A stretch of 40,214 bases of DNA from a virus. Location: positions 1-40,214 of the IMG/VR virus record IMGVR_UViG_3300044825_002350; one strand, written 5' to 3'. A program made the position numbers and the translations under genes. The notes beneath the pieces were generated by a model that had not been told where the DNA came from, searched no databases, and saw only the letters and a program-made list of their open reading frames with translations. Positions 24,361-32,517 of this stretch are shown here, one piece after another (within the stretch, counting starts at the first letter, position 1; every line of letters starts with the position of its first letter).

Positions 24361-24472
24361 AGTAACGACACTCAAGGGCACTTGGATTGCTAATACAATA
24401 CTGTGCCCAAGCCAATGCGGGCGAATGTTTTGCTACAGGTTTTTTAAACAGCTTTAACAAAAATTTAATCAT
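24350..24472 (-). CDS. 40-aa basic protein
   Basis: MIKFLLKLFKKPVAKHSPAL with a Lys-rich amphipathic N-terminal helix, then ALAWAQYCISNPSALECRYY. The ATG overlaps the stop of the 316-residue gene (ATGA), so it is coupled to it. Membrane interaction through the first helix is possible. Confidence 0.5.
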   Translation of the reverse strand: MIKFLLKLFKKPVAKHSPALAWAQYCISNPSALECRYYDV

Positions 24473-25386
24473 GGCCTGTTCGTTAGAGGAACAAAGAGTT
24501 CAGGGAAACGCTCAGTGTCTTGATGCTCCCTCTCCCATGCATTCTGCCATTCTGACAAGGAGTGATCGTGTATTGTGTCGTAATACGCATCATCTCCTAC
24601 CTCAAGAAGAATTTTATAATCATCGAATGTATCACTTGGGATGCGTTCACCGATATACCATGTTGAACCGGCTGATACTGTAACGGTCACGCCAGAGTTA
24701 ATCGTGCAGCTTGTTTCAGTAAAAGCATTAGCGCCAATAGGAATAAGCGTATCGACGGTTACAGGACTATCAATGTTTGGCGCATCAATTTCGGTTTCTT
24801 GCAAACAAACACTGCCATCAAGGTCTTCTAGCTCAAAGAAGGCTTCATCCGTTGGAAACTCAATGACAACACCAAGCTCATACGCAAGTGGTTCATTGCG
24901 TGTTGATGAGACACAGATGAGATAACTACCGGTTTCCAGGGGGTAGTAGCGATCATCACCACGATCAAGCCGTAAACGATCAAACGTGTTGTAAAGATCA
25001 GATTGAACACTCATCACCGTATCTAAATACGGGATATACATTGTTCCATTGGTTTGCGTTGTAACAGAATCCGCGCCAAAAATAGGATCACCTTGGATCG
25101 GAGTCTTATTAAGATCGTATGCAGAAACTTGAATGTACTTAGGGCGCGGCGGCCCTTTTGTCAAGATAATCCAAGCAGGTTCCGTCAAATTAACTTGGAA
25201 CCAATGGTTGTAAGTACCGCCGCCAATGCCACCGTTAGAAATTTGCCGTGTATCAGCACGTCCAATGGGCTTGTATTGAGCGCCAAGCGTCCCCTTCAAA
25301 TAGCGCAGCGTAGTCTGGCTAAACGTACCGAGTAGTAATGGGTCGTTTTGGGTGCGTTGCGACTGACTAAGTGCACTCCTCGACAT
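24469..25386 (-). CDS. Hypothetical structural-type protein
   Basis: About 305 aa from the ATG at 25386 (MSRSALSQSQRTQNDPLLLG). Beta-rich with several Tyr/Gly-rich strands (ISNGGIGGGTYNHWFQVN, WIILTKGPPRPKYIQVSA) followed by an acidic, Val/Thr-rich half. The middle (GSYLICVSSTRNEPLAYELG) has the look of a jelly-roll or carbohydrate-binding-type domain. It could be a minor virion protein. The start overlaps the upstream gene by 20 bp. Confidence 0.55.
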   Translation of the reverse strand: MSRSALSQSQRTQNDPLLLGTFSQTTLRYLKGTLGAQYKPIGRADTRQISNGGIGGGTYNHWFQVNLTEPAWIILTKGPPRPKYIQVSAYDLNKTPIQGDPIFGADSVTTQTNGTMYIPYLDTVMSVQSDLYNTFDRLRLDRGDDRYYPLETGSYLICVSSTRNEPLAYELGVVIEFPTDEAFFELEDLDGSVCLQETEIDAPNIDSPVTVDTLIPIGANAFTETSCTINSGVTVTVSAGSTWYIGERIPSDTFDDYKILLEVGDDAYYDTIHDHSLSEWQNAWEREHQDTERFPELFVPLTNRP

Positions 25387-26083
25387 ATGGTTCGTAACAC
25401 ATGGCCTTATCTTCATCATAATCCGGGGTATTTTTGTTTACCAACGGATGTTGAATTGTGCTTTTGTATTGTTTTTCTATGATCTGCTCTGGTTCCTCAC
25501 GCATTTGATTCCGTGCTGCGTACATTAGTTTTTCAGGGTTGAACTCATAATCAAACGGATGAATGACCTCCGGTGGGAACGTGCGGTTCCAACTTGAGAC
25601 CATATGGAGAGGGTTGAGACACGCTTTGTTTTTGCACAGACGAGTCACAAACATCTTGCCGACATCCCCCCAGGTGCATTGGTAAATCACCTTGTGGGCT
25701 GAGATGTTATCCGAAAGACGTTTGTCACCCACAGAACGGTACGAAGGGAACCGAATGCGAGCGTTAACAAGAGACGGAGCTTCCCAACAGTCTTCAAAGT
25801 GCCCAACCGAGATCTGCTTCCAGATCATCAGAAGACGTGTCTTGTACGCTGCATGGGCATAGTTCAAGTCAAAAGCACAGTTGTTGCTTTGGATCTTGCG
25901 CACACAGTCATAGCACCAATGCTGGCTGGTATCGCGTATTCGATGGCCATAGACACATGGAAAACCCACGTAATAGCCATGTGCTTCTAGTTGTTGAGAA
26001 GAGAGGCTTTCAATGTTGGGTACATGGCGAAAACCAGAGCGTGATTTAGCAATGTCCAACATGCGATTCAAGTTATTAGCCAT
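25367..26083 (-). CDS. Zinc-finger protein related to His-Me/HNH endonucleases, catalytic His lost
   Basis: 238 aa from the ATG 26083, which has a GAGGAA ribosome site. The N-terminal zinc ribbon has FPCVYGHRIRDTSQHWCYDC (C-x3-H and CxxC ligands). The C-terminal part ends with VTRLCKNKACLNPLHM, the zinc-binding loop of His-Me endonucleases (usual form H-x-C-x(n)-C-x-NP-x-H-x). Arg stands where the catalytic His is expected (VTRLC), so cutting may be lost. It is the second gene of the operon driven from 26526. Confidence 0.6.
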   Translation of the reverse strand: MANNLNRMLDIAKSRSGFRHVPNIESLSSQQLEAHGYYVGFPCVYGHRIRDTSQHWCYDCVRKIQSNNCAFDLNYAHAAYKTRLLMIWKQISVGHFEDCWEAPSLVNARIRFPSYRSVGDKRLSDNISAHKVIYQCTWGDVGKMFVTRLCKNKACLNPLHMVSSWNRTFPPEVIHPFDYEFNPEKLMYAARNQMREEPEQIIEKQYKSTIQHPLVNKNTPDYDEDKAMCYEPYVEECT

Positions 26084-26084
26084 G

Positions 26085-26525
26085 TCATTCCTCAATTTTG
26101 ATGCCTTGTTCCCGCTCGAGTTGCCTAACGGAGACGCCGTCTTTGGCGAGATGGCTGTACACAAGCTGTCCTTCTGCGTTTCGTACGCGCCTCCGCCACT
26201 TAGGTGCAGGCTTGGGCTTGCGTTGAAACAAGGTCAACTCAAGGCGGTTGTCACGAGTGGGGTTGTCGGCACCGTGCATCACGTCAGCAGTACCAGGATC
26301 CTCACCTGTGCGTAGGTAGTAGACGATCCGATGCGCTGTGTAGCGGGTGCCCGCCAGGAAGACGTAGTAGTAACGCCCATCTGACCGTTGGGTACCTGCC
26401 ATCTCTCCGGGCTTGTGGTAGCGCCCCTCTGAGCGCCACACCAAACCTGACGGGTAGTCGTCTGAGAGTTCCACCTGTTCTTGCAGCCACCAGAGCGGCA
26501 GCATCTCTTGGTAAGTACGGGCCAT
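26085..26525 (-). CDS. HNH_3-like homing endonuclease
   Basis: 146 aa from the ATG at 26525. PSGLVWRSEGRYHKPGEMAG with YYYVFLAGTRYTAHRIVYYL are the strands of the DNA-binding half; the catalytic pattern is DVMHGADNPTRDNRLEL (His and the Asn/Arg of a HNH_3 box). The tail is Lys/Arg-rich (RKPKPAPKWRRRVRN). It is the first gene of a minus-strand operon. The stop is 1 nt from the ATG of the next gene. Confidence 0.7.
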   Translation of the reverse strand: MARTYQEMLPLWWLQEQVELSDDYPSGLVWRSEGRYHKPGEMAGTQRSDGRYYYVFLAGTRYTAHRIVYYLRTGEDPGTADVMHGADNPTRDNRLELTLFQRKPKPAPKWRRRVRNAEGQLVYSHLAKDGVSVRQLEREQGIKIEE

Positions 26526-26890
26526 CAATGCCAGGGATGGGGTGTTGACACAGCATAGCAGGGGTTGTCACGTAAAACAGGGCGGAAAAAGGGCAAAAAT
26601 AGGTGTTGCAAGCACTCTATTTTTCTTATATAAGGTTTTACGACAACTTGCAGAAAGTGTCGCATTAGCTCTGTTGCATCACGTATCTACTGTCTCATCC
26701 CTTTCTCACTTTGAGAAACTACGACACTTTCGTGAAACTGTCGTATTGCTTATATAGGGTTATAGATCCGCCTTGTCACACCAATTTTTGCGCCCATAAG
26801 GATGGTTGCATCACCAGAGTCCCACCTTTCTCTTCTCCCTTTTCACATTCGTCTCGTGTTAGACGCACTCTTGACACCTTTTCAGGCCAT
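26526..26890 (-). promoter_or_regulatory. 365-bp regulatory region with dyad operator-like repeats
   Basis: No gene is seen here. Two 22-bp dyads of form CGACA-N12-TGTCG lie at 26641-26662 and 26722-26743; the arms pair exactly and the N12 parts are related (AAA/TTT core). A third related site, CACTTT-GA-GAAACT, lies at 26707-26720. A 13-bp direct repeat CTTATATA(A/G)GGTT occurs at 26625 and 26749. It probably carries promoter and repressor sites for the operon that runs leftward from 26525; a replication origin is the alternative. Confidence 0.6.
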
Positions 26891-26926
26891 AAAAAAGCCC
26901 CCACTGACGTGGAGGCCTGGGGCTTG
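26891..26926 (-). terminator. Terminator of the replication/glycosyltransferase operon
   Basis: On the minus strand AAGCCCC pairs with GGGGCTT, with an inner CCAC-GTCA-GTGG hairpin, followed by TTTTTT. It lies 12 bp after the glycosyltransferase stop. Confidence 0.85.
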
Positions 26927-26937
26927 TGACAATCTCA

Positions 26938-28218
26938 TCAATTGTGCAAACTGGCTAATTCTCGTTTGGGACTCTTGCGACGCTTTGGTTTCCGCTTTGG
27001 CTGCTCACTGATCTCATCTGAGACTGAGTGATCGACTTGATTCATGACGTCCTCGAAGATGCCGCCAAACTGAGACGCAACCGTATCCCATGAGAACTGC
27101 GGATCTGTCACCCGCTGGTAGCAGGCATCCCCTACTTGCCGCCTACGCTCCGGATCGTGGTACAGGGCATTGAGGATCTCGGTGAGGTGCTCAGCGGATG
27201 GGCAGGGCATCTCTCGTGCGTAGTTGACGTCCACATCAACGTGTTCAGTTTTAATCAGCTCTCCATAGCCTTCGAAGATTTCTTTGGTACTTGTATGATC
27301 TGGAACAATTTGAGGCACACCGCACGCTGCATGTTCAAAATTAACAAGCTCCCATCCGCCTCCTTTAGTTGTGTTTACGCCTACGTCGCAGGCGTTGTAA
27401 ATAATGTTCAGCATTTCCACTGATACATTCGGAGGGCCTTCACTTGGAGAAGTCATGATGATCCGCCCATTAGGATCAAGGCCAACTTTTGACATTTCAC
27501 GACCAAATAGATCCATTACACTCCAGCCTTGATCGCGACTTCCCATGTGCAAATACAGTTGCGCTTCTGGTTTACCTATTGCAAACTGAGCAAATGCTTT
27601 GATGGTGATATCAATCCTCTTTCTAAATTGATTGCGATTTGCGTTCAGCACAATAAACAAATCTTCTTTAAGGCCCAACTTGCGTCGGCAGTCAGCTTTG
27701 TCCATTGGATAGAACAGCTCTTTGTCGAGCCCGTGGGGAATAATGGCAATTGGTTTACGCACCCCACCTTTCACAAACTCATGCGCACCGAATTCTGTAA
27801 ATGCAATTAATGCATCCCACTCATTGACGTGAGGGTCAATTCCTCCAATCCAGTTGTAGCTATCCATGGTGAGATAGCCAACAAACTTAAACTTGTTTTG
27901 TTGATGTAGATCTTGTATTTGACGATATTGTTCCGCCACTATCCATGGATCGTTAAGGCTGAAAACAATGTCAGGCTGCTCCCTCTGAACCAGCTCACGG
28001 ATACGTTGTGAACCAAACGGTTCTTGCTGGAACCGATTGGAAGCAGGATAGATTTTAAAATCCTTTTGCTCCTCACATGGATCTCCATGATAATTGCATG
28101 CAAGAACAACAAACTCAAAGTCGTCCTTAAGCCTGGGCAGAATGGCTCCGGACACACGCCCAAAGCCAGTAAAAGCAACAAAATCTGCCACCCAAAGAAT
28201 TTTAGTTTTCTTGGTCAT
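26938..28218 (-). CDS. Glycosyltransferase, GT-B fold (GT4-like)
   Basis: 426 aa. N-terminal Rossmann half: KILWVADFVAFTGFGRVSGA, then a Gly/Ala-rich linker and DIVFSLNDPWIVAEQYRQ. C-terminal half: FIVLNANRNQFRKRIDITIK (the GT4 nucleotide-sugar region), ASEGPPNVSVEMLN-type segment (here TSPSEGPPNVSVEML) and NFEHAACGVPQIVPDHTS for the sugar-phosphate binding helix. It would transfer a sugar to phage DNA, a virion protein or host surface; the acceptor cannot be read from sequence. A Lys/Arg tail (KPKRRKSPKRE) ends the protein. The start overlaps the HNH stop by 17 bp. Confidence 0.85.
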   Translation of the reverse strand: MTKKTKILWVADFVAFTGFGRVSGAILPRLKDDFEFVVLACNYHGDPCEEQKDFKIYPASNRFQQEPFGSQRIRELVQREQPDIVFSLNDPWIVAEQYRQIQDLHQQNKFKFVGYLTMDSYNWIGGIDPHVNEWDALIAFTEFGAHEFVKGGVRKPIAIIPHGLDKELFYPMDKADCRRKLGLKEDLFIVLNANRNQFRKRIDITIKAFAQFAIGKPEAQLYLHMGSRDQGWSVMDLFGREMSKVGLDPNGRIIMTSPSEGPPNVSVEMLNIIYNACDVGVNTTKGGGWELVNFEHAACGVPQIVPDHTSTKEIFEGYGELIKTEHVDVDVNYAREMPCPSAEHLTEILNALYHDPERRRQVGDACYQRVTDPQFSWDTVASQFGGIFEDVMNQVDHSVSDEISEQPKRKPKRRKSPKRELASLHN

Positions 28219-28942
28219 TTAACAAGTTAGTTAGTTCTTTATCGAATCTATCGTAAACAGAACCCTTTTGGCAGTCGAGTTGACCAGGCCAAGTTCGGTT
28301 GCTTTTGGTGACATTATCAGCTTTGGTGATAATTTGCAGGTTGATTTCCACGTGTAGTCCGCACATGTAGTCACTCTGGAGTGGGTAGATGTGATCTACC
28401 TGGTGCGGAATACCCGTCGATTTTGTTAGTTCGGCTGCTTTGAAGTAAATCTGTTTGATAGCGTCTAGGTCAGCCCAGGCAGCGATAGCTTGCTTCTTGG
28501 CTGCTCGCCGTTTTGCTCCAAAGGCATTGACTTTTTCAGGGTTTCGCTCTCGCCATCGGCGGTCGTTTTTCTTTTGTCGCTCAGGATTTTGCTCTCGCCA
28601 TCGGCGGTTGTTTTCCTTGTGTCGTTCAGTATTCTGCTTGTACCATTGGTGGTCTTTTTCTTTCTGTCGTTCAGCGTTTTGTTCTCGCCATTGACGCTTG
28701 TACTCCTTTTGTTGTTCAGCGTTTTGTTTTCGCCATTGGCGGTTGTTTTCCTTGTGTCGTTCAGTATTCTGCTTGTACCATTGGCGATTGCGCTCTTTCC
28801 GTTGCTCAGCGTTCCGCTCGTACCATTGGCGCCTGCACTCCCTGTGACACTCAGGGCAGCGTTTCAGATCCGCATTGTATTGGTGCAGACCTTTGCGGCA
28901 AAGCTTGTAGCCCTCTCCAGGGCAATCATTTAGAATACTCAT
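28202..28942 (-). CDS. HNH endonuclease with zinc finger and 15-residue repeat region
   Basis: 246 aa in three parts. The N-terminus has a zinc ribbon (YKLCRKGLHQY, RCPECHRECRRQ). Residues about 40-144 are six to seven 15-residue units spaced at 15 residues between Trp, with the core QN-x-E-x(2)-KE and many Arg/Lys/Gln, a positively charged helix that may hold DNA. The C-terminal HNH is GIPHQVDHIYPLQSDY and MCGLHVEINLQIITKADN. It has a conserved RNA-like leader (28943-29003) shared with the unrelated HNH gene at 39529-40068. Confidence 0.85.
   Translation of the reverse strand: MSILNDCPGEGYKLCRKGLHQYNADLKRCPECHRECRRQWYERNAEQRKERNRQWYKQNTERHKENNRQWRKQNAEQQKEYKRQWREQNAERQKEKDHQWYKQNTERHKENNRRWREQNPERQKKNDRRWRERNPEKVNAFGAKRRAAKKQAIAAWADLDAIKQIYFKAAELTKSTGIPHQVDHIYPLQSDYMCGLHVEINLQIITKADNVTKSNRTWPGQLDCQKGSVYDRFDKELTNLLNDQEN
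28511..28825 (-). repeat. Tandem 45-bp repeat (15-residue units) inside the HNH gene
   Basis: Units W(Y/R)(K/E)QN(A/T/P)E(R/Q)(Q/H)K(E/K) and four further residues, with Trp at residues 40, 55, 70, 85, 100, 115 and 130. Unit 2 and unit 5 are nearly identical at the DNA level, indicating recent duplication or recombination. Confidence 0.85.
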
Positions 28943-29003
28943 GTGACCAGTGCAAGTGGTTGCCGTGGGCAGGGTGTTAGCGCACCGCTGCCTTTACATT
29001 TTA
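28943..29003 (-). ncRNA. Conserved HNH leader RNA element, copy B
   Basis: Read on the minus strand from TAAAAT (29003-28998): hairpin P1 is GGCAG-C-GGTG, loop CGCTAA, CACC-CTGCC (28968-28992) with one bulged C; then GGCA and hairpin P2 ACCA-N7-TGGT (28946-28960); then CAC and the ATG at 28942. Copy A lies before the HNH gene at 39529-40068 with matching layout and compensatory stem changes. Confidence 0.65.
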
Positions 29004-29007
29004 AGTT

Positions 29008-29358
29008 TTATTTTTGCACTTTGCGTTCTATTTCAAGTTCTTCTACTTCTTTTGTTTGTAGCTTGTGCTTGATAAAATCAGCAGCTTTTTTTGCGCTTAC
29101 GCCATCTGGGTTGCATGTGTACAAATCAACCGCAGCATACTGTTGAGCCGGCCACGTGTGAATGCTTGCGTGTGATTCAGCAAGCAAAGCAAGGATGGTA
29201 ACTCCTTCAGGTTCAAATTTATGACCAGTTATCCGCAAAAGAGATGCTCCCGACATGCGCACAGCAGTTTGAAGCATCTCTTCCAGATACCTGTAATCGT
29301 CCAATAGATGCTTTGGACAATTGTATAAATCTAAAATAAGGTGACAGCCGTTGCTCAC
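29008..29358 (-). CDS. speD: S-adenosylmethionine decarboxylase proenzyme
   Basis: 116 aa, the prokaryotic class. ILALLAESHASIHTWPAQQY carries the self-cleavage site Glu-Ser in ESH; the Ser becomes the pyruvoyl cofactor. YAAVDLYTCN matches the region after it, and LLDLYNCPKHLL-like (here HLILDLYNCPKHLLDD) the start. It makes decarboxylated SAM for spermidine synthesis; polyamines neutralise DNA and may help packaging or host metabolism. speD is a well-known auxiliary gene of cyanophages. The start overlaps the primase-helicase stop (ATGA). Confidence 0.93.
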   Translation of the reverse strand: MSNGCHLILDLYNCPKHLLDDYRYLEEMLQTAVRMSGASLLRITGHKFEPEGVTILALLAESHASIHTWPAQQYAAVDLYTCNPDGVSAKKAADFIKHKLQTKEVEELEIERKVQK

Positions 29359-31988
29359 GGTACTTCTACAGGTTCATTAATTATCGCATTATTATCCATT
29401 GTTGGATCAACCCCATACATAGGTGCATACTTTTCAGGATTAGCGGCCACCTCTACAACCGATGGGTAGTTCTCATATTTGGTTGGGTTGGACTCCCTGA
29501 TTGCCACATTAAAGATCTGTAAACCCTTGGTGGTCTTCTTGGAGAATACATTGATCTTGAGCTGGTGTTTACAGATATCAAAGAAGAGCACTTCAAAACG
29601 ACCACGACCAACAGAACCAATGTTGGTACCACGGCAGAACTCAGCGTAGCTGGGATATAACCATTGGTTCCAGTTGTTGTAGTAGTTGTTGGTTCCTTGT
29701 GCCGCTTTACAGATACCAAGGACCGACCTTACACCCGGATCAAAGACCAGATGCTTGTCCATCCAATCGAGTACAGGGTTTGAACGCAGGCTTTGCTCCT
29801 TCTCATACCGCTGGAAGAAATCAACATGCTTAGCGGTTTCCATCAGGTAGGAACGCATGTCTTCTTCCGACATGTCCAGGAGCCAGTTCACAAGCCCTGG
29901 CAGCAAAGGAGAAAAGATTCCCTGCGGATTCCCCTTGGCATCAAACTTGATCAGTTCTTTTTGTTCATGTTGTGCGCCCGTGAACGGACGATCGAATGGA
30001 ATGGTGAGACGACGGCGGGCAAGACCAGAGGTGTAGTCAGTGGACTGAATGGCTTCATTAGCAGTAATGATGACCATCCCGTGGTACTGAAAAGGATCTA
30101 ACGTCTCCCCCTGGTACTTACGCTCAGAACGAATCCAGTCACCACCCGTGATTGCTTTCAGTTTGGATACGGAGCCACCCCAACGATCAGCATCCTGGAA
30201 CAACAGGAGTTTTTTACCCATGTAAGCCGCTGCTTCAAATCTGTTTTTCTCCATATTTTCAAAGTCTGTGGAGTAGGTATTGCTCTTGCCGACCAGTGCT
30301 ACCGCCAGGTTTGCATAGGTCGATTTACCTGACTTACCAGGACCCACAATCTCAACAAACTTCTGAATCTCGTAGCAACCAAGCAGTGTTGCCCGCAGCC
30401 ATGCCCTAAGTACCTGGGTACGATTCCAGGAATTGTGTTGGGTGTGCTTCAGCCATTTAATAATGTCTTCACAAGTAGCCGATGCGTCGTATTCATACGG
30501 CATCTGTTGCGTCATATAAAAATCACGACGGAAAGCATGCAGCTCCCTGGTCGCTACTTCTAATACACCGTTGGTGAAGAGCAGGTATTCAGCACCGTCA
30601 TACCACTCATCAAACGGAATCATGGACTGGAGCTGCTTGTAGATGTCCTCCAGCAGGTTTTGCGTAAAACCGTTGGGCAGCCAATCGGTGGTGGAAAGAT
30701 ACTGCATTTTTGCCCGGATGGAGCCCATCATCTCTACCCTGGTCATACGCTCCCATAATCCTTTACGCTTGTCGTATAAAAAGAATTGATTATGAGGTTG
30801 ACTAAACCGGAGATCTCCGTTGAACATGGCGAAGACCTGATCCGCGATGACGCTCGATGGCAGTCTCTTCGGCTTTTCATTTTTTGAGTCTTCTTTCTTG
30901 CTGGAGTTCCATGACACCGGAGTCGTTGTCGATTGAACGCTACGTGCAGAAGGATCTACCAATTCAACAAGTGCTTCCATGTGGGCTGCAATGTCCTGTT
31001 CAAGTTGAGGAAGAATTTCAGATACAGCGGTTATTGTCTCATCATCAACACTTTGAACACGATGGTCTTCAGACTGAACCCACCCATACTCCTTTGCAGC
31101 ATGAATTAGAGAACCAATCCCACGACCACCATTCCGGCTAAAGGAAAGCCAACGCTTATGGCATTCACCCTCTTTGTACTTATCGGATTGTTTGGACCAT
31201 TCATCCCATACGTCCAGCAACGATTCATCCAACGAATGAAGCGTCTGACCAACCATGATCCAGATGTCATAGTCGTCAGTAGCTTCTGGAGGCATACCCC
31301 AAGTTGCTTCCGTAGCAAGCTTGATGTCCCGATCAAGGCCAACAACGGATTGGATAGCAAACGTGGGACCAATAACCCGTGATGTTTCCTGGGATGGCTT
31401 CCCTAGCTTGGCATTCTTGGTGATGATGCTATTCAGGATCCAATCCGGCAGCTCAGGCAGATCCTTGGCCCACTCAAAACCAAGGTTGTTTCCTGTGTAA
31501 TACCCATCCGTTTCCGGATGTACACCCATCAACACACCTTGGTGCCGCTTCCACAGGATCTCAAGCTTTTCTTTATCTTCCTCTGCGTGCCAGACGTATT
31601 TGTTGCGGAGGAAATGCTTGTGTTTCTCCCGATCTAGTTTGTAGAGCTTGCGTTCGCGGCCGATTTTACCGCTGAAGACGGTAAGGGTGGCAGGCAGCGC
31701 ATCTTGGAGGGGGACTCCACTGATCTGTTCGACGAGGGAGTATACGCTTGGACCATCAACATCAACCCAGACCAAACCAAAGGGGTGATTGTAGACAGGA
31801 CCACCAAGTACACCAATCGCTTTGCAGTCACCTGTTGCTAGCTCCTCTTCAATTTCTTTGACACTAAAGGGTTTGTTCTGCCATCCCTGGATGTAAGGAT
31901 CTTTGTTGCCACCGAGCGGAGTGAGAGGCCAATCCAGCGGGATGAGATCGAGGCGAATTTCGCCTGGCTTAATGGAGTGATTTGTCAT
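29355..31988 (-). CDS. Prim-Pol primase fused to SF3/D5-type helicase
   Basis: 877 aa. The N-terminal part (about residues 20-190) fits a bifunctional primase/polymerase: GLVWVDVDGPSVYSL contains the DxD metal site. A middle region follows, including DYDIWIMVGQTLHSLDESLL. The helicase part has Walker A GPGKSGKST near residue 546, then KKLLLFQDADRWGG, SERKYQGETLDPFQ and ITANEAIQ (sensor), and the Arg finger region LARRRLTIPFDRPF. This is the main replication enzyme of many phages, unwinding and priming. It heads a coupled operon with speD. Confidence 0.92.
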   Translation of the reverse strand: MTNHSIKPGEIRLDLIPLDWPLTPLGGNKDPYIQGWQNKPFSVKEIEEELATGDCKAIGVLGGPVYNHPFGLVWVDVDGPSVYSLVEQISGVPLQDALPATLTVFSGKIGRERKLYKLDREKHKHFLRNKYVWHAEEDKEKLEILWKRHQGVLMGVHPETDGYYTGNNLGFEWAKDLPELPDWILNSIITKNAKLGKPSQETSRVIGPTFAIQSVVGLDRDIKLATEATWGMPPEATDDYDIWIMVGQTLHSLDESLLDVWDEWSKQSDKYKEGECHKRWLSFSRNGGRGIGSLIHAAKEYGWVQSEDHRVQSVDDETITAVSEILPQLEQDIAAHMEALVELVDPSARSVQSTTTPVSWNSSKKEDSKNEKPKRLPSSVIADQVFAMFNGDLRFSQPHNQFFLYDKRKGLWERMTRVEMMGSIRAKMQYLSTTDWLPNGFTQNLLEDIYKQLQSMIPFDEWYDGAEYLLFTNGVLEVATRELHAFRRDFYMTQQMPYEYDASATCEDIIKWLKHTQHNSWNRTQVLRAWLRATLLGCYEIQKFVEIVGPGKSGKSTYANLAVALVGKSNTYSTDFENMEKNRFEAAAYMGKKLLLFQDADRWGGSVSKLKAITGGDWIRSERKYQGETLDPFQYHGMVIITANEAIQSTDYTSGLARRRLTIPFDRPFTGAQHEQKELIKFDAKGNPQGIFSPLLPGLVNWLLDMSEEDMRSYLMETAKHVDFFQRYEKEQSLRSNPVLDWMDKHLVFDPGVRSVLGICKAAQGTNNYYNNWNQWLYPSYAEFCRGTNIGSVGRGRFEVLFFDICKHQLKINVFSKKTTKGLQIFNVAIRESNPTKYENYPSVVEVAANPEKYAPMYGVDPTMDNNAIINEPVEVP

Positions 31989-32170
31989 GCGTCCACCGAA
32001 TTCTTGATTTCTACTTTAAAGGTTCGTTCCGGGAAAAAGTCCTCCTTCAGGATGTTGTAGGCATGGAGGTGCATAAGTGTGGGCAGATAAAAACAGTCCC
32101 CATCCATCGCACTTGTCATGCGACTCATGAGACTATTCATCCACTCACCCGTGCCGATGTTGATGTCCAT
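31985..32170 (-). CDS. Hypothetical 61-aa protein
   Basis: Starts MDINIGTGEWMNSLMSRMTS and ends VEIKNSVDA. Short mixed helix/strand protein overlapping the primase-helicase start by 4 bp, so its translation is coupled. No family is recognised; the tight coupling supports a real gene. Confidence 0.6.
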   Translation of the reverse strand: MDINIGTGEWMNSLMSRMTSAMDGDCFYLPTLMHLHAYNILKEDFFPERTFKVEIKNSVDA

Positions 32171-32240
32171 CGTGGGGAGGGCCTGGTTGTGTGTCCCTTT
32201 ATCCTACGGTCCCCAACTCGTGGAGCCCATCAAAACAACA

Positions 32241-32429
32241 TTAAGATCTTTGGGTCTCACTAGACTCACGTTCTTTGTATGCAGAGCGCTTATCCATCGA
32301 TTCAAATTCTTTCATCATCTTGTTGTATAACGTAATAGCGTCTTCTTTTGTGACAACCGCCCGCTCACACGCGATTGTCCATGCCAGGCGCTTCCTGCAC
32401 TCCATCTTGCCATTGGGGTTGTAGGCCAT
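32241..32429 (-). CDS. Hypothetical 62-aa protein
   Basis: Start placed at the ATG 32429 (MAYNPNGKMECRKRLAW); the open frame upstream adds eleven unlikely residues. Helical, charged, with TIACERAVVTKEDAITLYNK then MMKEFESMDK. It starts the minus-strand replication operon, though a 70-bp gap separates it from the 61-aa gene. Confidence 0.6.
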   Translation of the reverse strand: MAYNPNGKMECRKRLAWTIACERAVVTKEDAITLYNKMMKEFESMDKRSAYKERESSETQRS

Positions 32430-32517
32430 TATCTTACCAAAGACCAATAGGCTAGTACCCACCTTAAATCCTTAGCCTACAAATAGTATTATTAATGTAA
32501 GGGAATATGCGTAAATC

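Noticed and set aside
26526-26890. Protein-coding frames in the gap on both strands
   Set aside because: The frames are short and low-complexity, without ribosome sites, and overlap the dyad repeats; the region is better read as regulatory DNA.
28511-28825. CRISPR-like array
   Set aside because: The repeats are in frame at 45 bp without variable spacers and encode the Trp repeats of the HNH protein.
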